Below, one piece after another: positions 1-10,400 of a stretch of 64,000 nt of DNA. Location: the NCBI RefSeq assembly GCF_900113945.1, contig NZ_FORG01000008.1, forward strand, positions 114,280 through 178,279, written 5' to 3'. Source of the DNA: Xenorhabdus mauleonii. Its GTDB lineage: Bacteria; Pseudomonadota; Gammaproteobacteria; Enterobacterales; Enterobacteriaceae. Every line of letters begins with the position of its first letter. Position 1 is the stretch's first letter. Under the pieces are notes generated by a model that saw only the letters and a list, made by a program, of their open reading frames with translations, did not search any database and was not told where the DNA came from. The position numbers and the translations under genes were made by a program.

Positions 1-146
1 GCACCACCTTTACGGGATAAACCAAATTCACCTTCCCATTTCAGGCCGTTGCATTGCAAATCGGTCAATAATTGAATTTCGGGTGACTGTGTTGTAGGTA
101 ACGCTGTTGTAGATAACGGTACTGTTGATAATGGCATTGCAGACAT
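1..146 (-). CDS. nitD: Radical SAM protein of the Nit1C cluster (NitD, MSMEG_0568 type), N-terminal part only
   Basis: Only the first 48 codons are inside the window; the gene runs off the left edge. The reading begins MSAMPLSTVPLSTT and continues into a region with LLTDLQCNGLKWEGEFGL. A strong ribosome site (AGGGGGT on the minus strand) sits just upstream of the ATG at 146. No iron-sulfur cysteine motif is visible in this fragment, so the identity rests on position: in Nit1C clusters the nitrilase gene is followed by a radical SAM gene, and here the frame starts 36 nt after the nitrilase stop. The Thr/Pro-rich first 20 residues look unstructured. Role in the family: a radical SAM enzyme of unknown substrate. 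The call is probable from context and not proven by this fragment. Confidence 0.65.
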   Translation of the reverse strand, partial: MSAMPLSTVPLSTTALPTTQSPEIQLLTDLQCNGLKWEGEFGLSRKGG

Positions 147-182
147 TTTTACCCCCTATTGCTTGGGTTTAATCAATACGGT

Positions 183-1175
183 TTAGATCTGGGGTTCATC
201 AAGCTTTGCGTCTTTTTCGAGATGATTTGGCGTCGGTGTTTCGATTTTCAGCTCGTGTAATAAATTTGCTGGCCGACGATCAATCAATAAACTCAGCAGC
301 TCAGGGCGGCTGTAATGCCCGACCGAATCCATCATGCGTTTGCGTTTATCAATCAGGCTGAAATCCAGACTGGCAATGCAGTAACCTTCATCTTGTGTGA
401 GTGGTTCAGCTAAAAACTTGCCTTCGGGAGACACAATGGCAGTAAAGCATCCCCCTGAAATTGGGCCGATGTCACAGCCAGTATCTTGCATAATTTGTTG
501 TTGTTGCTCGGGATGCAGCCAGGCGGTGGCATTGACCACAAAACAGCCGGATTCTAAGGCATGATGTTGAATGGTGGCTCTGATTTGGTCGGCAAAAATT
601 TGTCCTACCAACGAACCGGGAAACATGGATGCATGGATTTGCTCACCATCAGCCATTAAGGCAAAGCGTGCCAGCGGGTTGTAATGTTCCCAACAGGCCA
701 GCGAACCAACACGCCCCACTGCGGAATCAATGGCACATAAGCCGCTGCCATCACCTTGGCCCCAGACCATCCGCTCATGGTAAGTTGGCGTAATTTTGCG
801 GCGATGCTGAATGATTGAACCATCCGCATCAAATAACAGTTGAGCGTTATAAATCGTACCGCCTGCGCGTTCATTAACGCCAATCGATACCACCATGTTG
901 GCTTTAAGGCAGGCTTGTCCAATCGCGAGCGTGGCTTCAGAAGGTATCACCACCGATTCATTTAACAATTTTAAATGTTCTTTTCCCATAGCAAATGGCG
1001 GTTGCACAAAGGAAAAATAAGGGTAATAAGGCACGACGGTTTCAGGAAAAACGGCAAATTGCACACCTTGCTTTCCAAGCTCTAAAATAATGTCACAGAT
1101 TTTTTTTACCGTTTCGGCTTGGCTATAAAGCACGGGACTACATTGTACTGCGGCAGCTTTAATGATTCGGTTCAT
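183..1175 (-). CDS. nitC: Nit1C-type nitrilase (carbon-nitrogen hydrolase)
   Basis: A 330-residue member of the nitrilase branch of the carbon-nitrogen hydrolases, a cytoplasmic enzyme expected to hydrolyse nitriles to carboxylate and ammonia. The catalytic set is visible: Glu45 in VFPETVVPY, Lys127 in [11 protein letters not shown] (with the second Glu, Glu134), and Cys161 in LACWEHYNP, which is the nitrilase-type CWEH motif. Length is typical. The ATG at 1175 is preceded by AAGGGGAA. It lies between nitB (31 nt upstream) and the radical SAM gene, which identifies it as the nitrilase of the seven-gene Nit1C cluster. That cluster is linked to cyanide assimilation or nitrogen starvation in Pseudomonas and Synechocystis. 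The natural substrate in this organism is unknown. The nitrilase call is very secure; the Nit1C assignment is strong. Confidence 0.93.
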   Translation of the reverse strand: MNRIIKAAAVQCSPVLYSQAETVKKICDIILELGKQGVQFAVFPETVVPYYPYFSFVQPPFAMGKEHLKLLNESVVIPSEATLAIGQACLKANMVVSIGVNERAGGTIYNAQLLFDADGSIIQHRRKITPTYHERMVWGQGDGSGLCAIDSAVGRVGSLACWEHYNPLARFALMADGEQIHASMFPGSLVGQIFADQIRATIQHHALESGCFVVNATAWLHPEQQQQIMQDTGCDIGPISGGCFTAIVSPEGKFLAEPLTQDEGYCIASLDFSLIDKRKRMMDSVGHYSRPELLSLLIDRRPANLLHELKIETPTPNHLEKDAKLDEPQI

Positions 1176-1206
1176 GTCTTATTTCCCCTTATGGATTGGC
1201 GCTGAC

Positions 1207-1689
1207 TTAAACGGTCCAGGTATCAATAATCAAGGCATTGTCGCGGCGCATCAGCAGTCTTAAATCCATGACATCCAATGGATTAATGGGGCGAACTCCC
1301 GGAATAAGCGCTTTTTCCGTTTGGCCATAGATGGCCTGCAACGCAAAACGGCAGGCATAGACTTCGCCGCCTTCTCCCATAAAGGCTTTTAATTGGTTAT
1401 TGACAGCTAAATGACCCGGAAATGCCTCAGCCCCTAACGTGGGGAAACCTCGTTGAATACCCAATTGCACACCCGGGCCGTACAGCAATATTTTGGTTTC
1501 AAAACCTTTGCGCAATAAACGTTTCGCTTGCATGACATTGATTAGGCCGATTGAACCTTCAAATGCAACGGTATGGAAAGTCAGCAATGCTTTTTCACCG
1601 GGCTGTGCTTTGACGTCCTCAAATACTTTTTCTTCGTAATCAACAAGAAAATCGCCATCTTTATATTGTTCGATATCAACTTTTGGCAT
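1207..1689 (-). CDS. nitB: Nit1C protein of the MSMEG_0572/Sll0783 family (NitB)
   Basis: A 160-residue soluble protein without signal peptide or membrane segment. It matches my recollection of the small MSMEG_0572/Sll0783 'nitrogen starvation response' family that opens Nit1C clusters. The middle carries an alternating alpha/beta pattern ([30 protein letters not shown]) that resembles DsrE-like folds; this is an impression from pattern only. The start is backed by AGGAGCGAG just upstream of the ATG at 1689. It is the first gene of the nitBCD transcript, and the predicted sigma-54 promoter lies about 60-75 bp upstream. The molecular function of the family is not established. Confidence 0.85.
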   Translation of the reverse strand: MPKVDIEQYKDGDFLVDYEEKVFEDVKAQPGEKALLTFHTVAFEGSIGLINVMQAKRLLRKGFETKILLYGPGVQLGIQRGFPTLGAEAFPGHLAVNNQLKAFMGEGGEVYACRFALQAIYGQTEKALIPGVRPINPLDVMDLRLLMRRDNALIIDTWTV

Positions 1690-1748
1690 AGCTCGCTCCT
1701 AGTTCAATGTTATTTTGGAATGAATGTGTGTCGTCTTCCTGTATTAGT

Positions 1749-1764
1749 GCGAAAACTATGCCAA
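1749..1764 (-). promoter_or_regulatory. Predicted sigma-54 (-24/-12) promoter for nitBCD
   Basis: On the minus strand this reads TTGGCATAGTTTTCGC: a GG and a GC dinucleotide separated by exactly 10 bases, with TTGGCA at -24 matching the RpoN consensus. The -12 element is TCGC instead of TTGC, one mismatch. Transcription would begin near 1737, about 48 nt before nitB. A divergent gene for a sigma-54 activator (nitA) with an intact GAFTGA motif makes a sigma-54 promoter here expected. Confidence 0.72.
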
Positions 1765-1863
1765 GTTATGTTTTGGGGTAGGGAATTGAGCTTAACTCGC
1801 TGAAAAATATAATTTAAATTTATATAAGGTGTATTTATTAATGTAAATGAAGGTGCTGTGACG

Positions 1864-1919
1864 CTATGATTTTTCGTAGTATTATGATTTTTCATAACCA
1901 AAACTATGGAAATTCATAA
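1864..1919. promoter_or_regulatory. Three palindromic sites, probable NitA enhancer (UAS)
   Basis: Three related 16-bp palindromes follow each other: 1864-1879 (CTATGA-tttt-TCGTAG, one mismatch), 1882-1897 (TTATGA-tttt-TCATAA, perfect) and 1904-1919 (CTATGG-aaat-TCATAA, imperfect). Start-to-start spacing is 18 and 22 bp. They lie roughly 125-180 bp upstream of the predicted nitB transcription start, the usual distance for enhancers of sigma-54 activators. The third site covers the first possible nitA start codon, suggesting autoregulation or a later true start. The sites are seen directly; binding by NitA is inference. Confidence 0.6.
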
Positions 1920-3864
1920 TACAAATATGATGGATAACATGAATGAAATTAATTTTATTTCGGATTGGGTCATTTCTGAAAATTCGATTCGCCCGCTGGC
2001 ATTTGAGCATACATCACAGGCTTTAATTGTGCTGGATCCACATCAAAACCAGTTTATTGATGTGAATATCAGTGCTACTCGATTATTACGTTATGAGCGC
2101 CATGAGATTATTCAAAAAACAGTCAGTTCCGTTTTTGGCCATCCCAGTCAGCTACCACAACTCCTGGCATTTACCGAAGAAGCATTGGAAAAAGATCGGG
2201 CCTGGAGCAATGAATTATGTTGCTTTGATAAACAGGGAGAAAAAATCCAGTTAGATATCACGTCCATTTCATTGCCCTATAAAAACAAAACATTGCTGAT
2301 CTGGTCGTTGGTGGAAGTTAAAGATTTAGAATGGCGCCACTTTAAGCAACGCATTGATAAAACTCTTCAGGCAAATTTAAAAGAATGGCAATCCTTAGAA
2401 GAGCTGTTTATTGACTCCGATACAGGCAAACATTTATTGCTGAGTTCAGCCGGTGATGGCATTTACAGTATCAACAAGCAGGGCTTATGCACCTTTATTA
2501 ATCCTGTCGGAGCTAAAATGTTGGGGCTGCAACCTGAAGATGTGTTGGGCAATAATATTCATGAAATTCATCATCATACCCATGAAAATGGCGACCATTA
2601 CCCTGTTGAAGAGTGCCCGATTTACGCGGCAGTGCATGATGGCATTGTATATGAAGGCATTCAGGAAATTTTTTGGCGGCGTGATGGCAGTTACTTTCCG
2701 GTGGAATTTACCAGTACGCCTGTTATTCGTGACGGTGAAATTATCGGGGCAGTCGCGGTATTCCGTGATATTACCGAGCGCCTGAACACCGAAAAACAAC
2801 TGACTCATGCCCTTGAAGAACTGCAAGATTTAAAAAGCCGGCTGGAACAGCAAAACGAATATTTGCAGGAAGAAATTTTACAAGAAAATAAATACCATGA
2901 AATTGTTGGCAGCAGCGCCTCAATTTTGCAGATTATTGACAAAATCAAGGTGGTTGCCCCAACGGATGCCAACGTGATGATTTATGGTGAATCCGGTACA
3001 GGCAAGGAATTGATTGCCCGCGCCATTCACCAATCCAGCCACCGTAAACAGCAGCCACTCATTCGGGTCAATTGTACCGCCATTCCTTCGGAGCTGTTTG
3101 AAAGTGAATTTTTCGGGCACGTCAAAGGGGCATTTACTGGTGCGGTGCGCGATCGTATCGGTCGTTTTGAATTAGCCGATCAAGGCACATTATTTTTAGA
3201 TGAAATTGGTGATATTCAACCAGAATTACAAAGTAAGCTGCTGCGTGTATTGCAAGAGGGCACTTTTGAGCGGGTCGGCGAAGAAAAAACACGGCATGTC
3301 AATGTACGAATTATTGCCGCCACCAACCGGAATTTAAAAAAAGATGTGAAAGAAAAACGCTTTCGTGAAGATCTGTATTTTCGTTTAAATGTGTTTCCAA
3401 TCCATGCCCCTGCCTTACGTGACCGCAAAGAAGATATTCCGATTTTGGTGACACATTTCACCAGACTGATTTGTGACAATCGTAAAATTAAATACCTGCC
3501 ATTTTCACAAAAGCATATTCTGGAACTTCAGCAATATGACTGGCCCGGCAATATCCGCGAGCTACAAAATGTCATTGAACGTGCGCTCATTACGGCAAGA
3601 CAAGGTGCAGTTTCTTTTAAATATTTGCAGGAGCAAGATCAAGTGCCAGCCAAGATTCCGCATCAGGATACTCATGATGAACGTCTACAGACAGAAGGGG
3701 TACTGACAATAAAACAATTTAAGGAGTTAGAGATGCAGAATTTCTCCCTTGCCGTTAAACAATGTAAAGGGAAAATTTTTGGTGATAACGGTGCAGCAAG
3801 GTTGTTGGGAATAAATCCAACAACCTTGATTTCACGCTTAAAGAAATGGGGGATTGATTATTAA
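1906..3864 (+). CDS. nitA: Sigma-54-dependent transcriptional activator of the Nit1C cluster (NitA)
   Basis: A 652-residue enhancer-binding protein. Domain order: two PAS sensor domains (about 30-130 and 175-295), a coiled-coil linker (about 295-330), a sigma-54 AAA+ domain with Walker A GESGTGKE near 361, an intact GAFTGA loop near 408 that contacts sigma-54, Walker B LFLDEIGD near 428, and a C-terminal Fis-type helix-turn-helix (about 605-650, GDNGAARLLGINPTTLISRLKK). There is no receiver domain, so the signal is probably sensed by the PAS domains. It is divergent from nitB, as in Pseudomonas nit clusters. The first ATG (1906) has no ribosome site and lies inside a palindrome; in-frame ATGs at 1927, 1930 and 1939 follow, and 1939 has GATGGA a few bases upstream, so the true start may be 1939. 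Confidence 0.92.
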   Translation: MEIHNTNMMDNMNEINFISDWVISENSIRPLAFEHTSQALIVLDPHQNQFIDVNISATRLLRYERHEIIQKTVSSVFGHPSQLPQLLAFTEEALEKDRAWSNELCCFDKQGEKIQLDITSISLPYKNKTLLIWSLVEVKDLEWRHFKQRIDKTLQANLKEWQSLEELFIDSDTGKHLLLSSAGDGIYSINKQGLCTFINPVGAKMLGLQPEDVLGNNIHEIHHHTHENGDHYPVEECPIYAAVHDGIVYEGIQEIFWRRDGSYFPVEFTSTPVIRDGEIIGAVAVFRDITERLNTEKQLTHALEELQDLKSRLEQQNEYLQEEILQENKYHEIVGSSASILQIIDKIKVVAPTDANVMIYGESGTGKELIARAIHQSSHRKQQPLIRVNCTAIPSELFESEFFGHVKGAFTGAVRDRIGRFELADQGTLFLDEIGDIQPELQSKLLRVLQEGTFERVGEEKTRHVNVRIIAATNRNLKKDVKEKRFREDLYFRLNVFPIHAPALRDRKEDIPILVTHFTRLICDNRKIKYLPFSQKHILELQQYDWPGNIRELQNVIERALITARQGAVSFKYLQEQDQVPAKIPHQDTHDERLQTEGVLTIKQFKELEMQNFSLAVKQCKGKIFGDNGAARLLGINPTTLISRLKKWGIDY

Positions 3865-3946
3865 AAGCCTTATCCAGCGCTAGTCTGGCAGGTCAATTTA
3901 TTGCCATTTATTGCTGTACCTTGAATATAAAATTGCATGAAAATTT

Positions 3947-3972
3947 AATTGCCCTTAAATAGGGGCAATTTT
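3947..3972 (+). terminator. Probable rho-independent terminator of nitA
   Basis: The 8-bp stem AATTGCCC/GGGCAATT with a short loop is followed by TTTTGG, 83 nt after the nitA stop. The stem is moderate and the T-run short. Confidence 0.55.
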
Positions 3973-4007
3973 GGCTCTTGCCAATAATTTCAAAAGAAAA
4001 GGGGATT

Positions 4008-4130
4008 TCATGCAAGATGAAGTTTATTTTTTATTTCAATAAGATACTGGCTACTTCCCGTCAAGGAAAACGGCATCTTGTAGGTATTCGTGATAGAAAG
4101 CCCGGCTTGTTTTGCGATTGATTCAAACAC
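4008..4130 (-). pseudogene. C-terminal remnant of an unrecognised gene
   Basis: On the minus strand a 41-codon frame (GTG at 4130, stop at 4008) reads through FESIAKQAGLSIT and MPFSLTGSSQYLIEIK before the stop. It has the look of a protein C-terminus: an amphipathic helix followed by two beta strands, as at the end of class I methyltransferases or similar alpha/beta folds. An in-frame TGA lies just upstream of the GTG and no ribosome site is visible, so it is more likely a decayed fragment than a gene. No family can be named safely. Confidence 0.3.
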
Positions 4131-4295
4131 AAATAATATTCACAGTTTTTAAATGTTACTTTGATTCAACCGCTTGACTTTCCTTTTATTAAAAATATTT
4201 TCTTTCCTATTTTGTTTTTTGTTATACCACAAAGAAAAAATGGCATGAAATATAAAGCAATGTCACTTGTATAGGCGAGAGAGTCATTAATAAAA

Positions 4296-4415
4296 TACTC
4301 CTGTCATTTTTCAAGTTTCAGCTTTGTTGGCTTCGCTCACTTCAGTCATATACATATCTATGCTCCTGGGTCTTGCTCCCTTGCCGTCGTGTTGCATCTT
4401 GAAATTCAAAGGCAT
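4296..4415. repeat. Dispersed palindromic intergenic repeat (MITE-like), about 120 bp
   Basis: The ends are imperfect inverted repeats: TTTTCAAGTTTCAGC at the left against AATTTCAAGATGCAAC read on the other strand from the right end. The interior (GGCTTCGCTCAC, GCTCCTGGG, CTCCCTTGCCG) resembles a repeat I remember from intergenic regions of Photorhabdus, Xenorhabdus and Serratia. No transposase is encoded. It lies immediately upstream of pxaA, so it may contribute to that gene's leader or insulate it from nitA. Identity as a genome-wide family cannot be tested inside one window. Confidence 0.55.
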
Positions 4416-4447
4416 CAACCTTCCTAATAATAATAATGTGAGTTGCT

Positions 4448-7400
4448 ATGGGCACATTACAAGTATTACCTCTTACTCAGTATCAAAAAGAAATTTACTA
4501 CGAAACTCAACGTAATCCGGAGAGTCAGCAATTTACAATCAGTATTGCACGTGTATTAAAAAATAATATTAACGTTGAAAAACTTTTTCATTCTGTTAAT
4601 ACCATCCTTGGGAATGATATAACATGCCGATTGCGTATTGTTGAACATGAGGGTGTATTAGGGCAGGAAATCCAGAGTACGGTTGTTAATCAAGCCAAAA
4701 TCATTAATGCTGAAGAGGAGGATGTTAATGTACTCTTCGATAAATGGTCAAAGCGGGTTTTTAATCTGGATGAAAAATCGCTTCTGGAAATTGCTTTATT
4801 ACAAAATCTGAAAAATAACTGCACGGCGATATTTATTCGCGCCCATCATATTGTTTGTGATGGTTGGGGTATCAACCAACTCGCAAAAAAAATTGCTAAA
4901 TGTTATCTCGATAACCATCTGATTCAGGGTAATGCAGCGGCTTCAGATATGTTGTCTTATTCTTCCCATTTTGAAAAAAATGTTGAGAAATATACTTCAG
5001 CCATCCTTGAGCAAGAAAAAATTCTGTCACAGCCGGAAACAGAACAACAAATAACAGCATTGGCTGCGCTGACACAACATCATGACCCCGCTTTTTTTAA
5101 TCGGAAAAAGAAAACGCATTTATCTCGTTTTGTGCAACATCGGCACATATTAACTCAGGCAGAAATTGAGAAAACAACTTCTCAGGGGATGAATCCCTAT
5201 CTGGCCGTTATGTCTGCGGTCGCTGTTTTGCTGTCACGGATACATAATAATACCCAGCTAACAATGGGCGTGCCTTTGCTCAATCGCCGAAAGAATCAAC
5301 TCGATATTGCCGGTCAATGGGCGAATACATTGCCATTGGCTGTCACCGTTAACGCAGAAGACACGTTTGCAGAACTGGCAACCCGTATTAAAACCGGCAC
5401 AAAGGAACTAAAAACGTTTGAGCATATTCCTCTGGGACGTTTGTTTAAGTCCATGGGAACAACAGTGCGCCAATGGTTTGATGTGACGGTAGCGTATAAC
5501 CATTCACCGATGACCGGTGCCTCCAGAGATACCTATCAAAAAGAAGGCATTTATGCAGCCGCGACGGCGCATGAAAATGACGCGATTGCAATTCATGTGC
5601 ACAATTACGGTGGTGACAGTGATGTAGCCATTGATATCACCGCTGCAGAAGATATCTTTGATGAAGACTATTCATTTGAAACCTTTACCGCGTCTCTGGG
5701 CCATGTCCTTGATCAGATTATTGCTTCGCCTGAACAAGCGGTCTCTCAGGTCACTCTTTCTTCCGCAGAGGAAATGGCTCAATTGGCGCTGTTTGAACAG
5801 GGGCCAGTCACTGCGTTTTCAGCACAGGAAACGTTATCAACATTATTTGATGCTCAAGTTTCATTGCACGGAGACGCTGTTGCCATTGCCAATGTTGGTG
5901 AGCAGTCTGCGCTGACTTATGCTCAGTTTCAGGCCCGTATTGACAATATGGTGGCTATTTTACTGAAAGCCGGTGTCAAAAAAGGCGATATCGTTGCTAT
6001 CTTAATGGATCGCAGCACAGAAATGTTAACGGCTATCTTTGCTGTATTAAAAGCTGGAGCGGCCTATTTACCCGTGGATCCTAACTATCCGCAGGAGCGG
6101 ATTGATTATATGTTGGAGGACAGTGGCGTTACGGTCATCATCGCTGACAAACTGAATCAGTCTTTGAGCACTCGCGCCTATACTGTTATTGATGGCAATA
6201 ATGTTGTTGATCACGAAGTTCAGCGTGATGCAGAGCAGGCCAATTTATCGGCAGCAGATTCTTTGGCTTATATGATTTATACCTCAGGCTCTACCGGGCA
6301 ACCGAAAGGGGTGATGATCAACCATTATTCGGCGGTAAACCGGATTGAGTGGATGCAAGAACGGTATCCGCTGGATAACACCGATGTTATCTTGCAGAAA
6401 ACGCCGATTTCATTTGATGTCTCCGTCTGGGAGCTATTTTGGTGGTCTATCACCGGGGCATCGGTTCATTTATTGCCGCCGGGAGCGCATAAAGATCCCT
6501 TAGAGATAATAAAAGCAATCAGCACACACCGCGTGACAACATTGCATTTTGTTCCCTCTATGCTCCAGCCTCTTCTGGATATTTTGGAAGCTCAACCGGA
6601 GTTGGTTAAGAAACTCGACAGCCTGCGCCGAGTGTTTACCAGTGGTGAAGCCCTTCCTCCGACACGGGTGAATCAATTTCGTCAAATTTTCTCCGTCCTT
6701 GGTTTAAATGCACCTGCGTTGATTAATCTTTATGGCCCGACTGAGGCCACCGTAGATGTCTCGTACTTCGAGTTTTTTCCCGAAAACGTTGAAACTGTCA
6801 AACGAGTGCCTATTGGATTCCCGATCAACAATACTTCGCTGAGAATTATGTCTCAGCACGGCACCAGACAAGCCATAGGTCTTGCCGGAGAGTTGCAAAT
6901 CGGCGGTGTTGGATTAGCCCGTGGTTATCATAATAAGCCTGAGTTAACTGACGAAAAATTCATTTTGTCGGGCAATGAACGTTGGTATCGCACAGGGGAT
7001 TTAGCCAGATGGCTACCTGACGGCAGCATTGAATACTTAGGCCGAATTGATAACCAGGTAAAGATTAGGGGGAATCGCATTGAGCTTGGGGAGATCCAAA
7101 ATACGCTTGAACGTATTCAGGGAATCAACCGGGCAGAAGTCTTACCACAAAAGAACAGTCAGGGAGATGATTACCTGTGTGCGTACTACACGGTTAATAT
7201 CCCGAATATGACCAATGAATTAAGTGCGGCAGATCACCTGCATTTTACTTCTGAGAAACTGCGCAATGCTTTGTTGGAATTTTTGCCTGATTTCATGGTG
7301 CCACAGAGATTTTTCCGCGTTCCTTTTATTCCTCTTACGCCAAACGGCAAAGTAGATCGCCATGCTCTCGTGGCATTGGTGAAAACAGAAGAGGCGGCTA

Positions 7401-10400
7401 GCCGTGACGATGCCCAATCTGAAACTGAATATCAATTAGCTGACATCTGGAAACGGATATTGAAAATTGAAAAACTCAGTGTGCAGGAGAATTTTTACAC
7501 ACTGGGCGGTGATTCAATTTTAATGTTAAAAGTGCGTTCCGAAGCGGAAAAAGCCGGAATAACGGTCACTCTTTCTGATCTGGCACAGTATCTGACAATC
7601 GCTGAACTTGGCCAACACATTGATGCTAATTGTAAAAATCAGCAAAGCAATCGCCAAAATGCGTTACTGCCTTTTGCTCTGATCAAAGAAAAAGAGCGGG
7701 CATCGCTTGCTCAATATGCGGATGCCTTCCCCGCGACTCAGCTCCAGCTCGGCCTGATCTACCATAGCCAGCAGAGTAAAAACTCAGCTACTTATAAAGA
7801 TGTTTTCCGCTATACACTGAAAATAAATACGCTGACAAGAAGGTGGGAGCCGGAACACTTCCGTCAAAGTGCAGCGGCAACTATTCAGCGCCATCCTGTG
7901 CTGCGTTCTCATTTTAATCTGGCTGATTTCAGTGAACCTCTGCAAATCATCAATTACCATATTGATCTTGATGAGGCAGTGAAAATTGATGATCTCAGCT
8001 CGCTGACAAGGGACGAGTCTGAATCCATCATCAAAGAGCACATGGAAAAAAGCAGTCGGCTGGATTACCAGTTTGATCACGCACCGCTATATTGCATCCA
8101 TGTATTCAAGACCGCAGCGACTGACATCATAGAAGTCGTCTTCAGTTTCCACCACGCCTTGCTGGATGGCGGCAGTGTGGCGAATTTACTGCATGAACTC
8201 TTCTCCCGTTACCTGAATAAGGGAATGTCTTCTTCTGAGACGGAAGGCTCTGAAACGAAGGGTTCTGAGGCAAATGCGGTTGAGGAGAATATTCTTCCGT
8301 CCCCGGCTTTATATGTACAGGATGAACTTCACGCCTTACAGGATCAAAAACATCAGTTGTTCTGGAAAAAAATGTTTAAAGGGCTTGCCAGAACCCAATT
8401 TCCTGCCTATCGGTTATATGAAAACCGAACGGATGAAAACCGGGCATATGAACGCCAGGCCAAAAAACGAATCTTTGCAAAAAAAGCGTTCATTCCAAAA
8501 GAGATGGAAGAAAAACTGGGCATCTTAGTACAACATGAACAAGTTTCCATTAAATCGGTATTCTTTGCAGCACATTGTTTAACGGTAGCCAGTGTGACGA
8601 GTCAGGATCAGATTGCGACCGGACTTGTGACTCACGGCAGGCCGGATGTGCAGCATTCAGAACAGACGTTGGGCTTATTCCTAAATACCCTGCCTGTTCG
8701 TTTTTCTGCCGCAAATAAGACTTGGAAAGAATGTATCCATTCGGTATTCAGTGCTGAACAGCGCCATGCGCCATACCGTAAGTATCCGCTTAACACTATC
8801 CAGCAAAAGGCAGGCGAAGGCGCCAAAATCAGTTCTGCATTTAACTATATTCATTTCCACATACTGACGGATGTTTTCGGTGGCTCTGATTTATCTCTTA
8901 TCGCATTTGATCCGTGGGAAGAGACTAACTTTGAAGTCCTGTTGAATGTCATGACTGATTTCAATACAGGGCAGCATTATCTGCGGTGTGATTTTGATGG
9001 CAGTGTTTTCTCGCAAGTGCAGGCTGATACCTATATGGATACCTATATGTCCGTCTTGAACAAGATGGTCAATCATGGTGATCAACCGGCAACGCTGAGT
9101 CAGCCACTTGCACAAATGACGCAGAAAATCCAAAGCAGCAGTGATATGCCATGTCAGGGCTTTATGTCCGTGCTGAACATGATTGCGAAAAATGTACGGG
9201 AGCAGCCCGATGCCATCGCAATTCGTCATCATGATCTGCAATGGAGTTATAAAAAACTCTGGTCAGAATCAGGCAAAATTGCGTCTGCGCTGATTTCTGA
9301 GGGAATTGTTTATAGAGGCACTGTTTATCCAGGTTCGGTGCAAAATACCCCGGTGGCTATTGCACTCGAACGTTCTCCGATACTCGTGGCATCATTATTG
9401 GGTGTGATGAGGGCCGGGGGGATCTGCTTGCCATTGGATCTGAGTTACCCGATTCAGCGCATTGAAGCGATGGTGGAACAGGCTCACCCGATACTGGCTC
9501 TTGTTGATGAAAAATCAGAGCAGTTACTCAATGCCGTTGCGGTTCCGGCCATGCGCTCTGACACGTTGATAAATCTCGATACTTCTATATCGTGCGAAGA
9601 GCAGGAAAGCGGAGCAGAGCAAGAAATCGATCCGGAACAGTTGGCTTATTTGCTGTTTACATCAGGTTCAACAGGTAAACCAAAGGGTGTGGCAATGCCG
9701 CATCGCAGCCTGTCAAATATGGTGACTTGGCAGAATGAGACAATTACGGGTAAAAACATCCGTTCGACGTTGCAGTATGCTCCGCTCAGTTTTGATGTTT
9801 CCTTTCAGGAAATTTTCTCTACGCTCGCTGCTGGTGGAGAATTGCACCTTATCAGTGAAGATGAACGGCGCGATCCTTTACAGCTACTGCGTGCTATCGA
9901 TCATTACCAGACCGAAAGAATTTACCTGCCTTATGTTGCGCTTCAGCAATTGGCTGAAACGGCTGTCGCACTGGAAACTTACCCGATAAATCTGAAAACT
10001 GTTATTTCATCCGGTGAGCAACTCCGGGTAACTGACGATATTCGTTCATTTATTGGGCAAATCAATAATGGCATCCTTGAGAATCAGTATGGCCCTACGG
10101 AAACACATGTCATCACTGCATTTACTATGCAGGGCAATCCGGTTTCTTTCCCCGCGCTTCCTCCTATTGGTAAAAGTATCAGCAACACAGATGTCGTGCT
10201 GCTTAACGATCAATTAGAAGAAGTTGCATCGGGCGAGCAAGGGGAAATTTATGCCCGTGGTTTACCTGTCGCACAGGGCTACTATTGTCAGCCAACATTA
10301 ACCGCAGAGCGCTTTATTATGCTCAAAGGCGACAATAATCCTCTATATCGCACCGGCGATTTGGGCGTGAAACTCAGGGATGGCAATATTCTTTGTTTAG

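Noticed and set aside
1710..1901. 63-codon minus-strand frame in the nit intergenic region
   Set aside because: It overlaps the sigma-54 promoter and palindromes and has no ribosome site; it is chance in AT-rich DNA.
4324..4515. 63-codon plus-strand frame before pxaA
   Set aside because: It lies within the palindromic repeat and the pxaA start, in another frame; repeats of this kind are often open by chance.
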